A DNA stretch of 64,000 bases from Candidatus Nitrosotalea sp. TS (GCF_011319465.1 NZ_RCMB01000007.1:62001-126000), one strand, 5' to 3'; positions 53,443-63,006 are shown, counted from the stretch's first letter. The notes: generated by a model not told the origin, from the sequence alone. Translations and numbers: made by a program.

Positions 53443-54560
53443 AACGTTTTTAAGATATTGAAAAAGGTGTCTCGCTGTGCTGCATCTCTTCCAATTTCTT
53501 TTATCATGTTTCCAAGTTCCAAAATAGAAGAGTTTGTTCCCCTTCCAGCCGCACGATAAATCTCTTCTGAGAAAGCAGTGCCTACCAGATCATTTCCGCC
53601 ATATGTCAGGGCTACTTGAGCCAGTTTCTTTCCCAGTGCAACCCAGTAAACAGAGATGTTGTCAAGTTGTTGTGCAAGCATCAGTCTTGAAACTGCAATG
53701 ACTCTCAGATCATATGTGGAGGGGCTTTCAGATTTTACCAATCCTGCTTTTTCAAGTTCTGTATTTTCTAGGCTGAATTTGAGAGGAATCAGAGCGATAA
53801 AGCCCTTGGTTCTTTTCTGCACCTCTCTTAATTTTACCAAGTGATCTACAATGTGTTCTGGCTTTTCAATATGGCCAAAAAGCATGGTCGCATTGCTCTT
53901 GATGCCCAGATTATGTGCCTGTTCAATAGTATCAAGCCATTCTTGTCCTGAGCACTTGCCCCTGACTATCTTATTTCGTATTTCCGGATGAAATAGTTCT
54001 GCTCCTCCACCTGGCATTGTATCAAGACCAGATGCCTTGAGCCTTGTTAGTACTTCTTTTACCGAATTTTTTGTCAGTTTCGATAAAAAGAATATCTCTG
54101 CAGCAGTCAGAGCTTTAATGTTCATTTCAGGATGGCTCTTTTTTATTGTCCTGAACATTTCTTCATAATACTCTAAAGGTAACTCTGGGTGAAATCCCCC
54201 AACTATATGCACCTCGGTTGCACCCAATTCTTTTGCCTTGCCTACTCGTGCTTCAATATCCTGTGGAGTTAGTGTGTAAGCATCACTTTCGTTTCCTTTT
54301 CTATAAAATGCACACATCTGACAACTTGCGGCACAAACATTTGTGTAATTTAGATAATAAGACGCAGCAAATGTTACAGTATTTCCCGACTGTTTCTGTC
54401 GTACCAGATCTGCTGCAGCGCCCAACATGTAGAGATTATCATAAGACATTAGCTCAAGTCCGTCATCATACGAGAGTTCCTCTCCAGAAATGGCCTTCTC
54501 AAGTGCTTTAGAGTCTTTGACTAGCTTCTCTAACATGCCTCTTGTTGATTTTAATATCAA
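53439..54560 (-). CDS. mqnE: Radical SAM aminofutalosine synthase (MqnE)
   Basis: A 373-residue radical SAM enzyme. The cluster motif is CAASCQMCAF with cysteines 76, 80 and 83. EVHIVGGFHPELPLEYYEEM, then GLDTMPGGGAELFHPEIRNK, SNATMLFGHIEKPEHIVDH and YWVALGKKLAQVALTYGGND, match MqnE more closely than MqnC or CofH. It joins the SAM 5'-deoxyadenosyl radical chemistry to build aminofutalosine in menaquinone synthesis. Confidence 0.85.
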   Translation of the reverse strand: MILKSTRGMLEKLVKDSKALEKAISGEELSYDDGLELMSYDNLYMLGAAADLVRQKQSGNTVTFAASYYLNYTNVCAASCQMCAFYRKGNESDAYTLTPQDIEARVGKAKELGATEVHIVGGFHPELPLEYYEEMFRTIKKSHPEMNIKALTAAEIFFLSKLTKNSVKEVLTRLKASGLDTMPGGGAELFHPEIRNKIVRGKCSGQEWLDTIEQAHNLGIKSNATMLFGHIEKPEHIVDHLVKLREVQKRTKGFIALIPLKFSLENTELEKAGLVKSESPSTYDLRVIAVSRLMLAQQLDNISVYWVALGKKLAQVALTYGGNDLVGTAFSEEIYRAAGRGTNSSILELGNMIKEIGRDAAQRDTFFNILKTF

Positions 54561-54584
54561 TATAAAAGTAAACAGGGCGTTTTG

Positions 54585-54743
54585 CTATCGAAACAACGCA
54601 TTGCTTGTTATATCTCTTGAACATTTGTTATTTTTGCCGCAATAGTCCTCACATTCGTGGGCAGTGTTAGATTCCTGATATCCAAATCCGCATTTCTCGC
54701 AGAAATAATACTTTTTTCCTTTTCGATATTGTTCCTGAACCAT
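54585..54743 (-). CDS. Cysteine-rich zinc-binding microprotein
   Basis: A 52-residue protein with ATG and TAG: YYFCEKCGFGYQESNTAHEC, then EDYCGKNNKCS. Six cysteines and a histidine suggest one or two zinc sites. It lies 24 bp upstream of mqnE on the same strand, so the two may be cotranscribed. Confidence 0.65.
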   Translation of the reverse strand: MVQEQYRKGKKYYFCEKCGFGYQESNTAHECEDYCGKNNKCSRDITSNALFR

Positions 54744-54817
54744 ACATAAGATTAGGCATTTCCAGAATTTAGTGCTTTGGCCGGTATCTTATTTTATTAC
54801 CCTAGTCTGGGGAGATC

Positions 54818-55220
54818 ATGAAGCTGCATCACATAGGAGTTGTCGTGCCAAGCATACAAGATTCACTTGGCGACCTCAAAAAATACATGAGTTTTCAAAG
54901 CATTAGCTTGCCGACTCCAGTCGGAAGCAGAAAGGTAAATGTCTGTTTTTTAAAAATTGGTGAGCCGTTTCTAGAATTGATAGAGCCGTCATCGCCAGAT
55001 TCTTCCATTGCAGAGTTTGCGTCAGGTGGGAGGTGGAATACATCACCTATGTTTTGAGGTAGACGACATACAAAAAGAGGTAGACTCTATGGCAAGCAAG
55101 GGTGCAACAGTACTTGTAGCTCCTGTAAAGGGCTTTGATGAAAGAAGAATTGCGTTTGTAGACCTGAACATGAAAAATACCAAATGTGGTATCATCGAGT
55201 TTATTGAGATTCACCAGTAA
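54818..55220 (+). CDS. Methylmalonyl-CoA epimerase-like VOC protein, frameshifted
   Basis: A vicinal-oxygen-chelate protein of about 133 residues. MKLHHIGVVVPSIQDSL gives the first metal histidine; FLKIGEPFLELIEPSSPDS supplies the glutamate. One base change near 55030 joins EFASGG to GIHHLCFEVDDIQKEV with the second half-site histidine; the end is CGIIEFIEIH. The pattern matches methylmalonyl-CoA epimerase, which serves the 3-hydroxypropionate/4-hydroxybutyrate carbon cycle in this phylum. Other VOC roles cannot be excluded. Confidence 0.78.
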
Positions 55221-55260
55221 GATGTCTAAACTAAAAATAAAAAAAGGAAAGGAATTGCTT

Positions 55261-55788
55261 CTACTTGCTTGATGCAGTTCCTATGACAACTGGTCCATCT
55301 GCTGGATTCATGACCTGATATGATGTGTCGCCCATAGATCCTCCAATACCATGGAACATCATTACTTTTCCGGGCATGCCAAAAAATCCATCAGGTGCCT
55401 CAGTGTTTGACAAAACTTGGCCATTTCCTGCATCCACTATGACAAGATGGGTCTTACCTGAGCTGTCAAGTACCTGAAAGTTGTACACATAGTACCCTTG
55501 ATATGGTCCAAGTTGTCCTCCTGTCACAGTTCCTCCAGTCACTGCAGTTTGTGCAGTGTTTGCAGCATCGACAAACTTTGTCTTGACGCTCTGCATCAGA
55601 AGCTGGTTTATGTTGATGCTTCCTTGAATTGCAGGTATGTTAACCATGGTCTTGCCTAAGGTTCCGGTACTGTTAGATGGGGTTGTGTCAGCGTAGACAG
55701 ATACCGTTGTCCCAAGGGTAGCAACGATTGCCATACCTAGAACAATTCCAAGCAATGTCTTTTTGTTTGAAATGATTTTGTTCATCAT
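55261..55788 (-). CDS. Exported PepSY-like protein
   Basis: A 175-residue protein with a signal peptide (KTLLGIVLGMAIVATLGTTV, then SVYADTTP). The mature part has two segments of PepSY type: NQLLMQSVKTKFVDAANTAQ, then YYVYNFQVLDSSGKTHLVIV and DAGNGQVLSN. PepSY domains often inhibit proteases or sense the envelope. A TATA-like box lies at 55815-55823 on the reverse strand, with the palindrome 55854-55868 behind it. Confidence 0.65.
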   Translation of the reverse strand: MMNKIISNKKTLLGIVLGMAIVATLGTTVSVYADTTPSNSTGTLGKTMVNIPAIQGSININQLLMQSVKTKFVDAANTAQTAVTGGTVTGGQLGPYQGYYVYNFQVLDSSGKTHLVIVDAGNGQVLSNTEAPDGFFGMPGKVMMFHGIGGSMGDTSYQVMNPADGPVVIGTASSK

Positions 55789-55853
55789 TTGCACCGGCAA
55801 TAACTAATGTAAATCTATAAAACTTTGTTCAACCTTGTTAGTTCATAATATTA

Positions 55854-55868
55854 GGTAACATAGTTACC
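55854..55868. promoter_or_regulatory. Operator palindrome GGTAAC-ATA-GTTACC
   Basis: A perfect 6+3+6 inverted repeat between the divergent PepSY gene and the winged-helix regulator. It lies about 35 bp upstream of the PepSY TATA box and about 120 bp ahead of the regulator start. A near-identical copy lies at 56281-56295, on the other side of the regulator gene. Confidence 0.6.
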
Positions 55869-55986
55869 GAGAAGCATAATTAGTTGAAATTTGATTTCTC
55901 GCTATGCACTTTACATTAGGACTGTTTTCTATTTGTAATAGTATTGTGCGAAATAGCGCAGCGTATGTTTTTGATGGGGAAAATAT

Positions 55987-56277
55987 TTGTCACATGAGTA
56001 TAGAGATAGAATATACATAAGAAAAGATATTTTGCTTGCATTAACAGAAGCAGGTGAACTGAAACAGACATCACTTCTCTCCAGATGTGGCCTGAATATT
56101 GTAGCTCACAAGGACATATTGGAAGACCTTGAAAAGAAAGGATTCATCAATAAAGTAGAAGAACCATGGGGGAGTAAAAAAATAGTCAAGTATAGCATCA
56201 CCGACAAGGGAATTCACGTACTAAAAGAAGTCTTGGATCCATACGAGGAATTGTTTCCAAGAAAAAGTAAGGAGTAA
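55987..56277 (+). CDS. Winged-helix regulator of the palindrome regulon
   Basis: A 96-residue one-domain winged helix from a TTG at 55987: IYIRKDILLALTEAGELKQT, then SLLSRCGLNIVAHKDILEDL (recognition helix), EKKGFINKVEEPW and KYSITDKGIHVLKEVLD. The form matches small dimeric PadR/ArsR-like regulators of Nitrososphaerota. The two GGTAAC palindromes that flank it are good candidates for its binding sites, which would allow autoregulation and joint control of both neighbours. Confidence 0.75.
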   Translation: MSHEYRDRIYIRKDILLALTEAGELKQTSLLSRCGLNIVAHKDILEDLEKKGFINKVEEPWGSKKIVKYSITDKGIHVLKEVLDPYEELFPRKSKE

Positions 56278-56280
56278 CTC

Positions 56281-56295
56281 GGTAACTATGTTACA
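56281..56295. promoter_or_regulatory. Second operator palindrome GGTAAC-TAT-GTTACA
   Basis: Eleven of twelve arm bases agree with the palindrome at 55854-55868, and only the outermost pair is imperfect. It lies immediately after the regulator stop and just ahead of a TTTTAAGAT box (56302-56310) for the membrane protein at 56335, so it covers the BRE/upstream region of that promoter. Confidence 0.6.
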
Positions 56296-56334
56296 GAAAT
56301 GTTTTAAGATAAACAAAGAGGAGTGTGTTGTACC

Positions 56335-57009
56335 ATGACAGCGCCTGAAAATAATTCTTCTCCATCACCCCCAAAAGAGAGTGAGCGCGAGAGTGTCTTT
56401 AAGGTGTTAGACGAGCTTGTCTCACACATGTACACCTTTAGAAATGTTGCCATGCTGCTCATAATCTCAGCGTTTGTCTTGGTACCAATCTCTCTGGTCA
56501 TTGCAGTACTGTTACTGTCGAGCCCAGAGTTTGTTCCAGGACCAGAAGTTCAGTTCATAGGAACTAGAATGTTCAACGGAACACCCGCGATGATAAATGA
56601 TGCGTTTGTTAACTCTACCTCTGGTGTAATGAGTATTAGAGTTGTTAACGGAAACATGACAGAAATTGGCATGGAAAAATTAAACACAACTAACACACCA
56701 AATGAAGTTGTAATTCAAAAAGGTCCTAACATGACAGTGGGACAGATTATTACGACACGCAAGGGATCTCCTAACACGATCTTCTATTCACCCGCAGGTC
56801 CTCCTAGATTCATGGTGTCGGGTGGCCCATTTCCGCATCAGGTATTAGACATTAGTACAATAATCATTGTCTTCATAGCGGTCTCCATTGTGTTATCATC
56901 AATATACCTGTTCATTGGAATAAAGGAATACAGTTTTTTCTCAAGATGGAACAAGAAATTTTCCAGGTACATGTCACTCAGGGATAAAGCAGAGAAAGAG
57001 CTTGGCTAG
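56335..57009 (+). CDS. Membrane protein with large extracytoplasmic loop
   Basis: A 224-residue protein from the ATG at 56335, with GAGGAG about 11 bp upstream. Helices at about 40-65 (MLLIISAFVLVPISLVIAVL) and 168-195 (TIIIVFIAVSIVLSSIYLFI) enclose a 105-residue outer domain with many Asn/Thr/Met (NTTNTPNEVVIQKGPNMTVG). The cytoplasmic tail is basic and helical. Sensor-like topology, no known domain. It follows the second palindrome, so it probably belongs to the same regulon. Confidence 0.55.
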   Translation: MTAPENNSSPSPPKESERESVFKVLDELVSHMYTFRNVAMLLIISAFVLVPISLVIAVLLLSSPEFVPGPEVQFIGTRMFNGTPAMINDAFVNSTSGVMSIRVVNGNMTEIGMEKLNTTNTPNEVVIQKGPNMTVGQIITTRKGSPNTIFYSPAGPPRFMVSGGPFPHQVLDISTIIIVFIAVSIVLSSIYLFIGIKEYSFFSRWNKKFSRYMSLRDKAEKELG

Positions 57010-57169
57010 GACAAGACATAGATTAATCATGAAATCTCCACATATTGGAAAAGAAGGCATGCTCGATTCTGAACAGATGAATAACGAAGGAAATCTAGAT
57101 GTCTTTCACTTTGGTTCTGTATTTCCTAAGACTATAAGACCAACTATGCCGAACCTGTTGAAGATAAAG

Positions 57170-58604
57170 CTAAATTCTTGTTTTCAGTGCAGATCTCTGA
57201 GATATTACTACGATAACCATTACTGAAATTATTAGAACTAGTGACGCCACTGGACCAAATTCTGGAACAAAAGTAGTGCTTTTTGAGAACATGATACCGT
57301 TACTTCCATTGTTAGCTTGTTGCCATGCAAGATACACAGTATTTGGAGATGACGCCATGGTGCCATACCACGAGCCATAGGTACCGTCGTTTACATTCAC
57401 TGGAGATTCAAAACTATTACCATCGTCTGCACTTTTAGCTATGTAAATGTCATAGTTGACCAGGAGTGTTGTCAACCCAGCTTACGTATACATTATTAGT
57501 ATCAGCAGATATTTGTGGCCAGCCAGATGCACCAGGAGTGTTGCTGACATTTATGGGCGTGCCAAATGTTTGTCCACCGTCACTACTTTTTGCAAGGAGA
57601 ATGTCATAGTTTTTCTCTGTAATGACATTAGTCCATGTTACGTAAACGTTGTTTCCTACAACAGCAAATTGCGGGTATCCAGAATCTTGCACATCTCCGC
57701 TCACATTGACTGGTTTTGCAAATGTAGATCCACCGTCAGTGCTTTTTGCAAATAAAATATCAAAATTGCCAGGACTGTTATCCATCCATACTGCATAGAC
57801 ATCATTTCCATTGACTATCATTTGAGGGGCTCCAGAATCTCCTGTATTGTTACTAATGTTAGTTGGAATACTGTTGAAGGTATTTCCAGAATCATTGCTA
57901 CTAGTTAGAAATACGTCAAAATTTTTTGCGCCATTGTCTTCCCACATTAAATAAACATGGCTCCCATAAGCGAAGATTTTTGGAATTCCAGTGTTGCCAC
58001 CAGGATGGCTAGTGATTGGAACTGGAGTGTCAAATGTAGTGCCACCGTCATCGCTTTTTGCAAAAACTACATTTGTTATATCACCTGTCGTTCTTTCTAA
58101 CCATACAACGTAAACATGGTTATCAGATGCAGCAATTTGTGGAAAAGCCGAATCTTTAGAATTGTCGCTGATTTGAACTGCAGGAGCAAAGGTGGTCCCA
58201 TTATCATTGCTTTTTGCAAACGCAATGCTGGATTTGTTGTCCAAAAAAGACTGCCAAGTTGCATATATTTGGCCTTGAGAGGCCACAATTTTCATATTAT
58301 CTGGAGCGCCAGAGTTTACATTTCCAAGGTCGACTTCCTTTTCAAAAGAAGAGCCCCCATCATTGCTTTTTGCAAACATTACCCCAAATTTACCAGCAGT
58401 ATTGTCCACCCATCCAACGTATACGTTGTTTCCTGAGAGTACCAATTGCGGCAAAGTGGCGTTTTCACTTGGGGAACTAACACCAATGACATTTGTAAAT
58501 CCCGTAGAACCAGAATCTGCGAAAGCGTTCGATATAGATACAGAAAAAGCTAAAATCAAAAGTGCTGGGATGAGTTTTTCCACACACAAGACTTTGTTCA
58601 GCAT
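57170..58604 (-). CDS. Secreted Asp-box repeat protein with PEFG-type C-terminal anchor, frameshifted
   Basis: A signal peptide (LIPALLILAFSVSISNAFAD) leads into seven beta-propeller-like repeats of about 55-60 residues; each has a NNVYVxW strand and an Asp-box such as AKSNDGGSSF, AKSDDGGTTF, SSNDSGNTF, AKSTDGGSTF, AKSSDGGQTF and AKSADDGNSF. The fold is that of sialidases/BNR proteins, but the catalytic arginines are not evident. A one-base break near 57460-57470 separates the last repeat. The tail is FVPEFGPVASLVLIISVMVI followed by basic residues, a PEFG-CTERM sorting signal. The ATG at 58604 precedes the signal peptide. Confidence 0.82.
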
Positions 58605-58632
58605 TATAAGATAGTTTTGATTCAAGAAATAA

Positions 58633-59146
58633 TTACGGATTGATTTCATCTACTATTAGATTTAGTTCTACTCTAGTCTTTGTGTTGACGGTATTTGACA
58701 CATGTGAGACAAGGGCAACCTCTTTTTTTTCGTCGCCAAACAACAAACTGGTCTTTACTTTAACAGGCGCAAATTCAGTGTTTGGTCCAAGCATGATCTT
58801 GGGTAAAAGAGAAAGTATGGACATGTCACCAGTGTCAGCTCTTATCTTGTAAGCAGTGGTATCAGTAAAGTACACACCTCCTCTTGTGGTCGGTTTTCGC
58901 ACTGGAATTTTTGATTTAGCTATGAAAACATTTTCAAGATCAAAGATTTTTTCATCAATGTGTAGAGTATACTTTCAGATTAGAAGATTGAATTATTTTT
59001 GACATTATTTCCTCACTGACTTCCATAAATCGTACACTTATTCCAACACGTAATAATCTTCCTTTTGAAGAAATGTTTAAGATGGTTTTAGAGTCATCTT
59101 CATAGGTCTTTATTTGAAAAATTATGAGATAGAATCTGCTTGGCAA
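58633..59146 (-). CDS. Conserved hypothetical protein, frameshifted, start uncertain
   Basis: Two reverse frames join near 58966: KTYEDDSKTILNISSKGRLL, then EEIMSKIIQSSNLKVY continues as TLHIDEKIFDLENVFIAKSK, then GGVYFTDTTAYKIRADTGDM and VELNLIVDEINP. About 160 residues, soluble, beta-rich; no domain recognised. The first clear coding residues lie near 59113, where only ATA is available; a TTG at 59146 is the nearest usual start, which would overlap the divergent SagB-like gene by 33 bp. Confidence 0.5.
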
Positions 59147-60615
59147 TATCACGACGGAACAAAACATCCAAACGGAATGCTTCTCAACAGAGCCCACACG
59201 TATCATCCTGCAAATAGACCCATACCGTACAAGATATACAAAGATGCAACACGGATCAAACTTTTGCTGGACAAACAGCCAAGTGAAATTTCTGCCCTTG
59301 ATGCCATATCAATTAGCACTAAAAGCGAACATGAAAACATCATTCCTGACATCAACATGCGCTTTCAAGAATGCTCTTCTTCTCAGGCGGCATCACAAAG
59401 ACCCTTAGATTTCAGTCTCTTGGCGAGATAGAGTTCCGGGCAGCATCGTGTACTGGAGCACTATACCACATAGAGATTTACATCATATGTTCTGACATTT
59501 CTGGGCTTGAGGCAGGAGTTTATCATTTCAATCCGCAGAATTCCTCATTGACGGTATTAAGAAAGGGAGATTACCGTAAAGTTCTTGCAAATGCAGTAGC
59601 AAATGAGCCTTTTACATCTACTGCGCCCATCATGTTGGTCTTCACTGATGTATTTTCAAGAAATGCAGTCAAGTACCAAGCAAGAGAATATCGACATACA
59701 TTTTGGGACTGTGGAACAATTCTTTCAAACGCACTTGCAATGTCAAATGCACAAAAAGTCCCATGCAAATTGATACTGGGTTTTGTCGACTCTGAAATAA
59801 ATTCACTTCTTGGTCTTGATACAAGAAAAGAAGCAGCAGTAGCAATATTGCCACTTGGTCACTTTGACCAAGAGATTCCAACCTCACCTTCCATGTCTGA
59901 AGTTTCCAAGTCAGAACCATCAGAGCAGTACGTTGATCTTGCATCCATAAATGAGATTCACGAGTCATCGTCTCTGACAGACAAGCAGGAAGTGGCATCT
60001 TGGAGAAATCAAGTCATTCATGAACCACAGAGTGTAAAACCAATTGAAAGTACAGGAAGGGTTTCTTTGAAAGACAGTCTGGAAACTGTCATTCTCAGAC
60101 GCGGTTCTACACGTAAATTTTCTCAAGATTCCATCTCACTTGAACAATTATCAACCATACTGAAAAGATCCACAGGCAGAATTATTTCAGATTTTGAAAA
60201 AGAAAGTATCAACGACGTCTACTTGATTGCAAATGCAGTTGACGGACTAGAACAGGGATCATATTTTTACAACAAGGAGCATGACAAACTAGAGATTTTA
60301 CAGAAAGGAGATTTTCGAAACATATCAGGACACTTGGGCTTGGATCAAAGTTTGCCTTATGATGCATCCATTACAGTATTTTTTATGGTAAACCTTCAGA
60401 AGATTCTAGAACGCCTTGGTAATCGCGGATACAGAGTTGCACAATTAGATGCAAGCATCATGGGAGGACGAATGTATCTTGCATCATACGCATTACATAT
60501 TGGTGCTACAGGACTTACATTTTATGACGATGAGGTGACAGAATTTTTCTCACCTCATGCAAGCAACAAAAATACCATGTTCATGATGGCATTAGGCAAG
60601 AAAGCCAAATCGTAG
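59114..60615 (+). CDS. SagB-type double nitroreductase, frameshifted
   Basis: About 500 residues with two FMN nitroreductase domains. The SagB N-terminus is ESAWQYHDGTKHPNG. A break near 59360-59370 joins to LFFSGGITKTLRF, then AASCTGALYHIEIYIIC and GVYHFNPQNSSLTVLRKGDY. The second domain begins ETVILRRGSTRKFSQDSISL, then AVDGLEQGSYFYNKEHDKLE, and ends GATGLTFYDDEVTEFFSPHA. SagB enzymes oxidise azolines in peptide natural products, but lone homologues occur without cyclodehydratases; no partner gene is seen here. The TTG at 59114 is the only start before the signature. Confidence 0.8.
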
Positions 60616-60681
60616 AGAGATAAAACAAGTTTTGCGCCAATACCAGTTCTCAATCCTTATATCTTTACTATCAAATTCATC

Positions 60682-60891
60682 ATGAATATGCATATCAAGA
60701 AAATACATGTAATACTTGCATTAATTATTCTGATTCCATCATTTATTGATCTTACAGTTCCAATCTATAACAGAGATGCACCGGAACTATTTGGGATAGC
60801 CATTTTTTTATTGGTTCCAAACTTTGTGGCTGTTTGCATCAACGGGATTCTATATTGTTTTTGCTCGCATAAAGGGGAGAATCATGAATGA
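60682..60891 (+). CDS. DUF3311 membrane protein, partner of the symporter
   Basis: A 69-residue protein with two helices ([20 protein letters not shown] and [20 protein letters not shown]). DUF3311 proteins are small subunits encoded just before sodium:solute symporters of the PanF/YhdT kind. Its stop overlaps the symporter start by 4 bp. Confidence 0.75.
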   Translation: MNMHIKKIHVILALIILIPSFIDLTVPIYNRDAPELFGIAIFLLVPNFVAVCINGILYCFCSHKGENHE

Positions 60892-62387
60892 CTAGCTCAG
60901 ACATTGTCATTCCATTTGTCTCTCTTTTCATTTTGTTTATTGTTTTAGGATTTTACGGAAAATACTGGAGAAAAGGAGATCTCAATCACGTACACGAGTG
61001 GGCTCTTGCGGGAAGAAAGCTTGGCACTACACTAGTTTTCTTTCTCATAGGTGCCGATCTTTATACTGCATACAGCTTTGTTGCAATCCCCTCCGGAGTA
61101 TTTGCCAAAGGTTCTCTCTATTTTTTTGCCATCCCCTATGTCATGCTGACTTTTGGAGTAGCACTTGTAACCATGCCAAGACTATGGACTCTGGCAAGAG
61201 AGAAAGGATACATCACGGCTTCTGATTTTGTCAAAGACAGATTTGGCAGCCCTACGCTTGCAATAATGATAGCCATCACTGGAATAGTTGCTGAACTACC
61301 GTACATAGCGCTTCAGATAGTAGGAATGCAGGCGGTTCTGACCGTCATGCTTGCAGGCTCTGCCAATGCACAGGTGGTAGAAGAGATCTCGCTTTTAATC
61401 TCCTTCATAGTCTTGGCTGCTTTTACTTATACAAGCGGTTTGCGAGGAACTACACTTACTGCAATATTCAAGGACATTATAATCTGGATTACAGTTTTTG
61501 CAGTAATCATAATAGTTCCGCTCAGCGTTGGAGGATTTCAACATGCTTTCAGTCAAGTAAAAGCAAATTATGTAACACTGCCTTCTGCATTGATGCCTGC
61601 TTATGCTACACTGATTCTTGGCAGTGCACTGGCACTCTATCTGTACCCTCATGCAATAAACGGTGTGCTAAGTTCTGAGAGTGCACGAAAGCTTCGAACA
61701 AGCACTGCACTGCTCCCCCTCTATGGAGTAGGACTTGCCATACTTGCTCTAATGGGAGTGCTAGTATTTGCAGTTCCCAATGCGATGAATTTCCTTTCAG
61801 GGTTTCCAGAAAGTTCCAGAGGCATACTCGTGGTTCCATCTCTGATAATGTATACAATGCCAGGGTGGTTTTCAGGAATTGCATTGCTTGGAATTTTTGT
61901 CGGAGGTCTTGTACCTGCAGCCATCATGGCCATGGCTCAGGCAAATTTACTTACAAGAAACATAATAAAAGAATTTAAACCAAATATTTCAAATAGTTCA
62001 GAGATTCGAATTACCAAAATTTCGTCAACAGTTTTCAAATTCATAGCTCTAGGTTTTGTTTTTGCAGTACCTGCAACATATGCGATATCATTACAATTGC
62101 TTGGAGGAATATTGATTGCTCAAATATTGCCTGCAGTTATTTGTGGATTGTATGTCAAGTCGTTGAGAAAAACTCCTCTCATTATAGGTCTGCTTGTCGG
62201 CATAGGTTCTGGGATTTACATGTTAGAAGCTGCAAATAATTTTGGAGCGCTAACTGCATCACTTTTCAACACAGGTTTTGGCTCAATCTACATTGCCGTA
62301 ATATCACTTGCCATCAATCTAGCAATATCATTTGGCGGAAGCTATGCAGTAAATAAGGTGCAGGCGTCAAAAACGGAAAAAAATTAA
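60888..62387 (+). CDS. Sodium:solute symporter (SSS family)
   Basis: A 499-residue protein with about 13 helices. Family features: [20 protein letters not shown] and [19 protein letters not shown] in the first helices, then [19 protein letters not shown] and [20 protein letters not shown] (the SSS Na+ site region). The partner DUF3311 suggests a pantothenate/carboxylate-type or related subfamily; the solute is unknown. Confidence 0.9.
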   Translation: MTSSDIVIPFVSLFILFIVLGFYGKYWRKGDLNHVHEWALAGRKLGTTLVFFLIGADLYTAYSFVAIPSGVFAKGSLYFFAIPYVMLTFGVALVTMPRLWTLAREKGYITASDFVKDRFGSPTLAIMIAITGIVAELPYIALQIVGMQAVLTVMLAGSANAQVVEEISLLISFIVLAAFTYTSGLRGTTLTAIFKDIIIWITVFAVIIIVPLSVGGFQHAFSQVKANYVTLPSALMPAYATLILGSALALYLYPHAINGVLSSESARKLRTSTALLPLYGVGLAILALMGVLVFAVPNAMNFLSGFPESSRGILVVPSLIMYTMPGWFSGIALLGIFVGGLVPAAIMAMAQANLLTRNIIKEFKPNISNSSEIRITKISSTVFKFIALGFVFAVPATYAISLQLLGGILIAQILPAVICGLYVKSLRKTPLIIGLLVGIGSGIYMLEAANNFGALTASLFNTGFGSIYIAVISLAINLAISFGGSYAVNKVQASKTEKN

Positions 62388-62445
62388 GACCTGATATATG
62401 GTCCAGATATTAAAAACACAGCAAGATAGAAACTATTTCTTGGAA

Positions 62446-63006
62446 CTACTCGTATTCCATCAGTTTCTTCTCTTCTAGAAGAGTGTGCAGATTGTGAACT
62501 GCCCTATATACTTCAGTCTCTTTCTTTGTACCAGTACAGACTAGCTTACCAGAAGCAAAGATTAGAACAACAGATCTTGGATCAAGCATTCGGTGTATTA
62601 GTCCGGGGAATTGCTCTGGTTCATACATACTTCTTGGAAGACTTCGTGCTGCTCTTTCAAGGTGTACTTTACCACCAAGGCTTACAGACGCAACTATGTT
62701 TTGAATTGTTATCTCAGGATCCTTTTTGATTTTTATCTTTCCCTTTCGGAGTTTCTGAACCACTGTATTTACTGCATTAATAGCTGCATCTTCAGATTTA
62801 GAACCAGTGCAGACCATCTTACCTGAGCTGAAAATTAGTGTTGCAGTCTTTGGCGATTTTAATCTAAAGACCAGTCCTGGGAATTGCTCTGGATGATATT
62901 CTACATCGGGAAATGTTTTTGTTATTTCAACGAGGTCGATTTTTTGATCGACGGAAGCAGAGGCAACAACGTTTACGATATCTACGATCGGTTTTGTTTG
63001 CGGCAC
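62446..63006 (-). CDS. tbp: TATA-box-binding protein
   Basis: A 186-residue protein of two direct repeats: IVNVVASASVDQKIDLVEIT with PGLVFRLKSPKTATLIFSSG in the first half, and IQNIVASVSLGGKVHLERAA with PGLIHRMLDPRSVVLIFASG in the second. This saddle fold bends TATA DNA and recruits TFB. The phenylalanine usually found at one intercalating position appears as Leu/Ile variants that are worth aligning. Confidence 0.95.
   Translation of the reverse strand: MPQTKPIVDIVNVVASASVDQKIDLVEITKTFPDVEYHPEQFPGLVFRLKSPKTATLIFSSGKMVCTGSKSEDAAINAVNTVVQKLRKGKIKIKKDPEITIQNIVASVSLGGKVHLERAARSLPRSMYEPEQFPGLIHRMLDPRSVVLIFASGKLVCTGTKKETEVYRAVHNLHTLLEEKKLMEYE

Noticed and set aside
57002-57226. Forward frame of 74 codons after the membrane-protein gene
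   Set aside because: It overlaps the end of the PEFG protein on the other strand, has no recognisable pattern and no ribosome-binding site; treated as chance.
59114-60615. Azoline peptide natural-product cluster around the SagB-like gene
   Set aside because: No cyclodehydratase (YcaO) or precursor peptide gene could be found in the flanking 5 kb.
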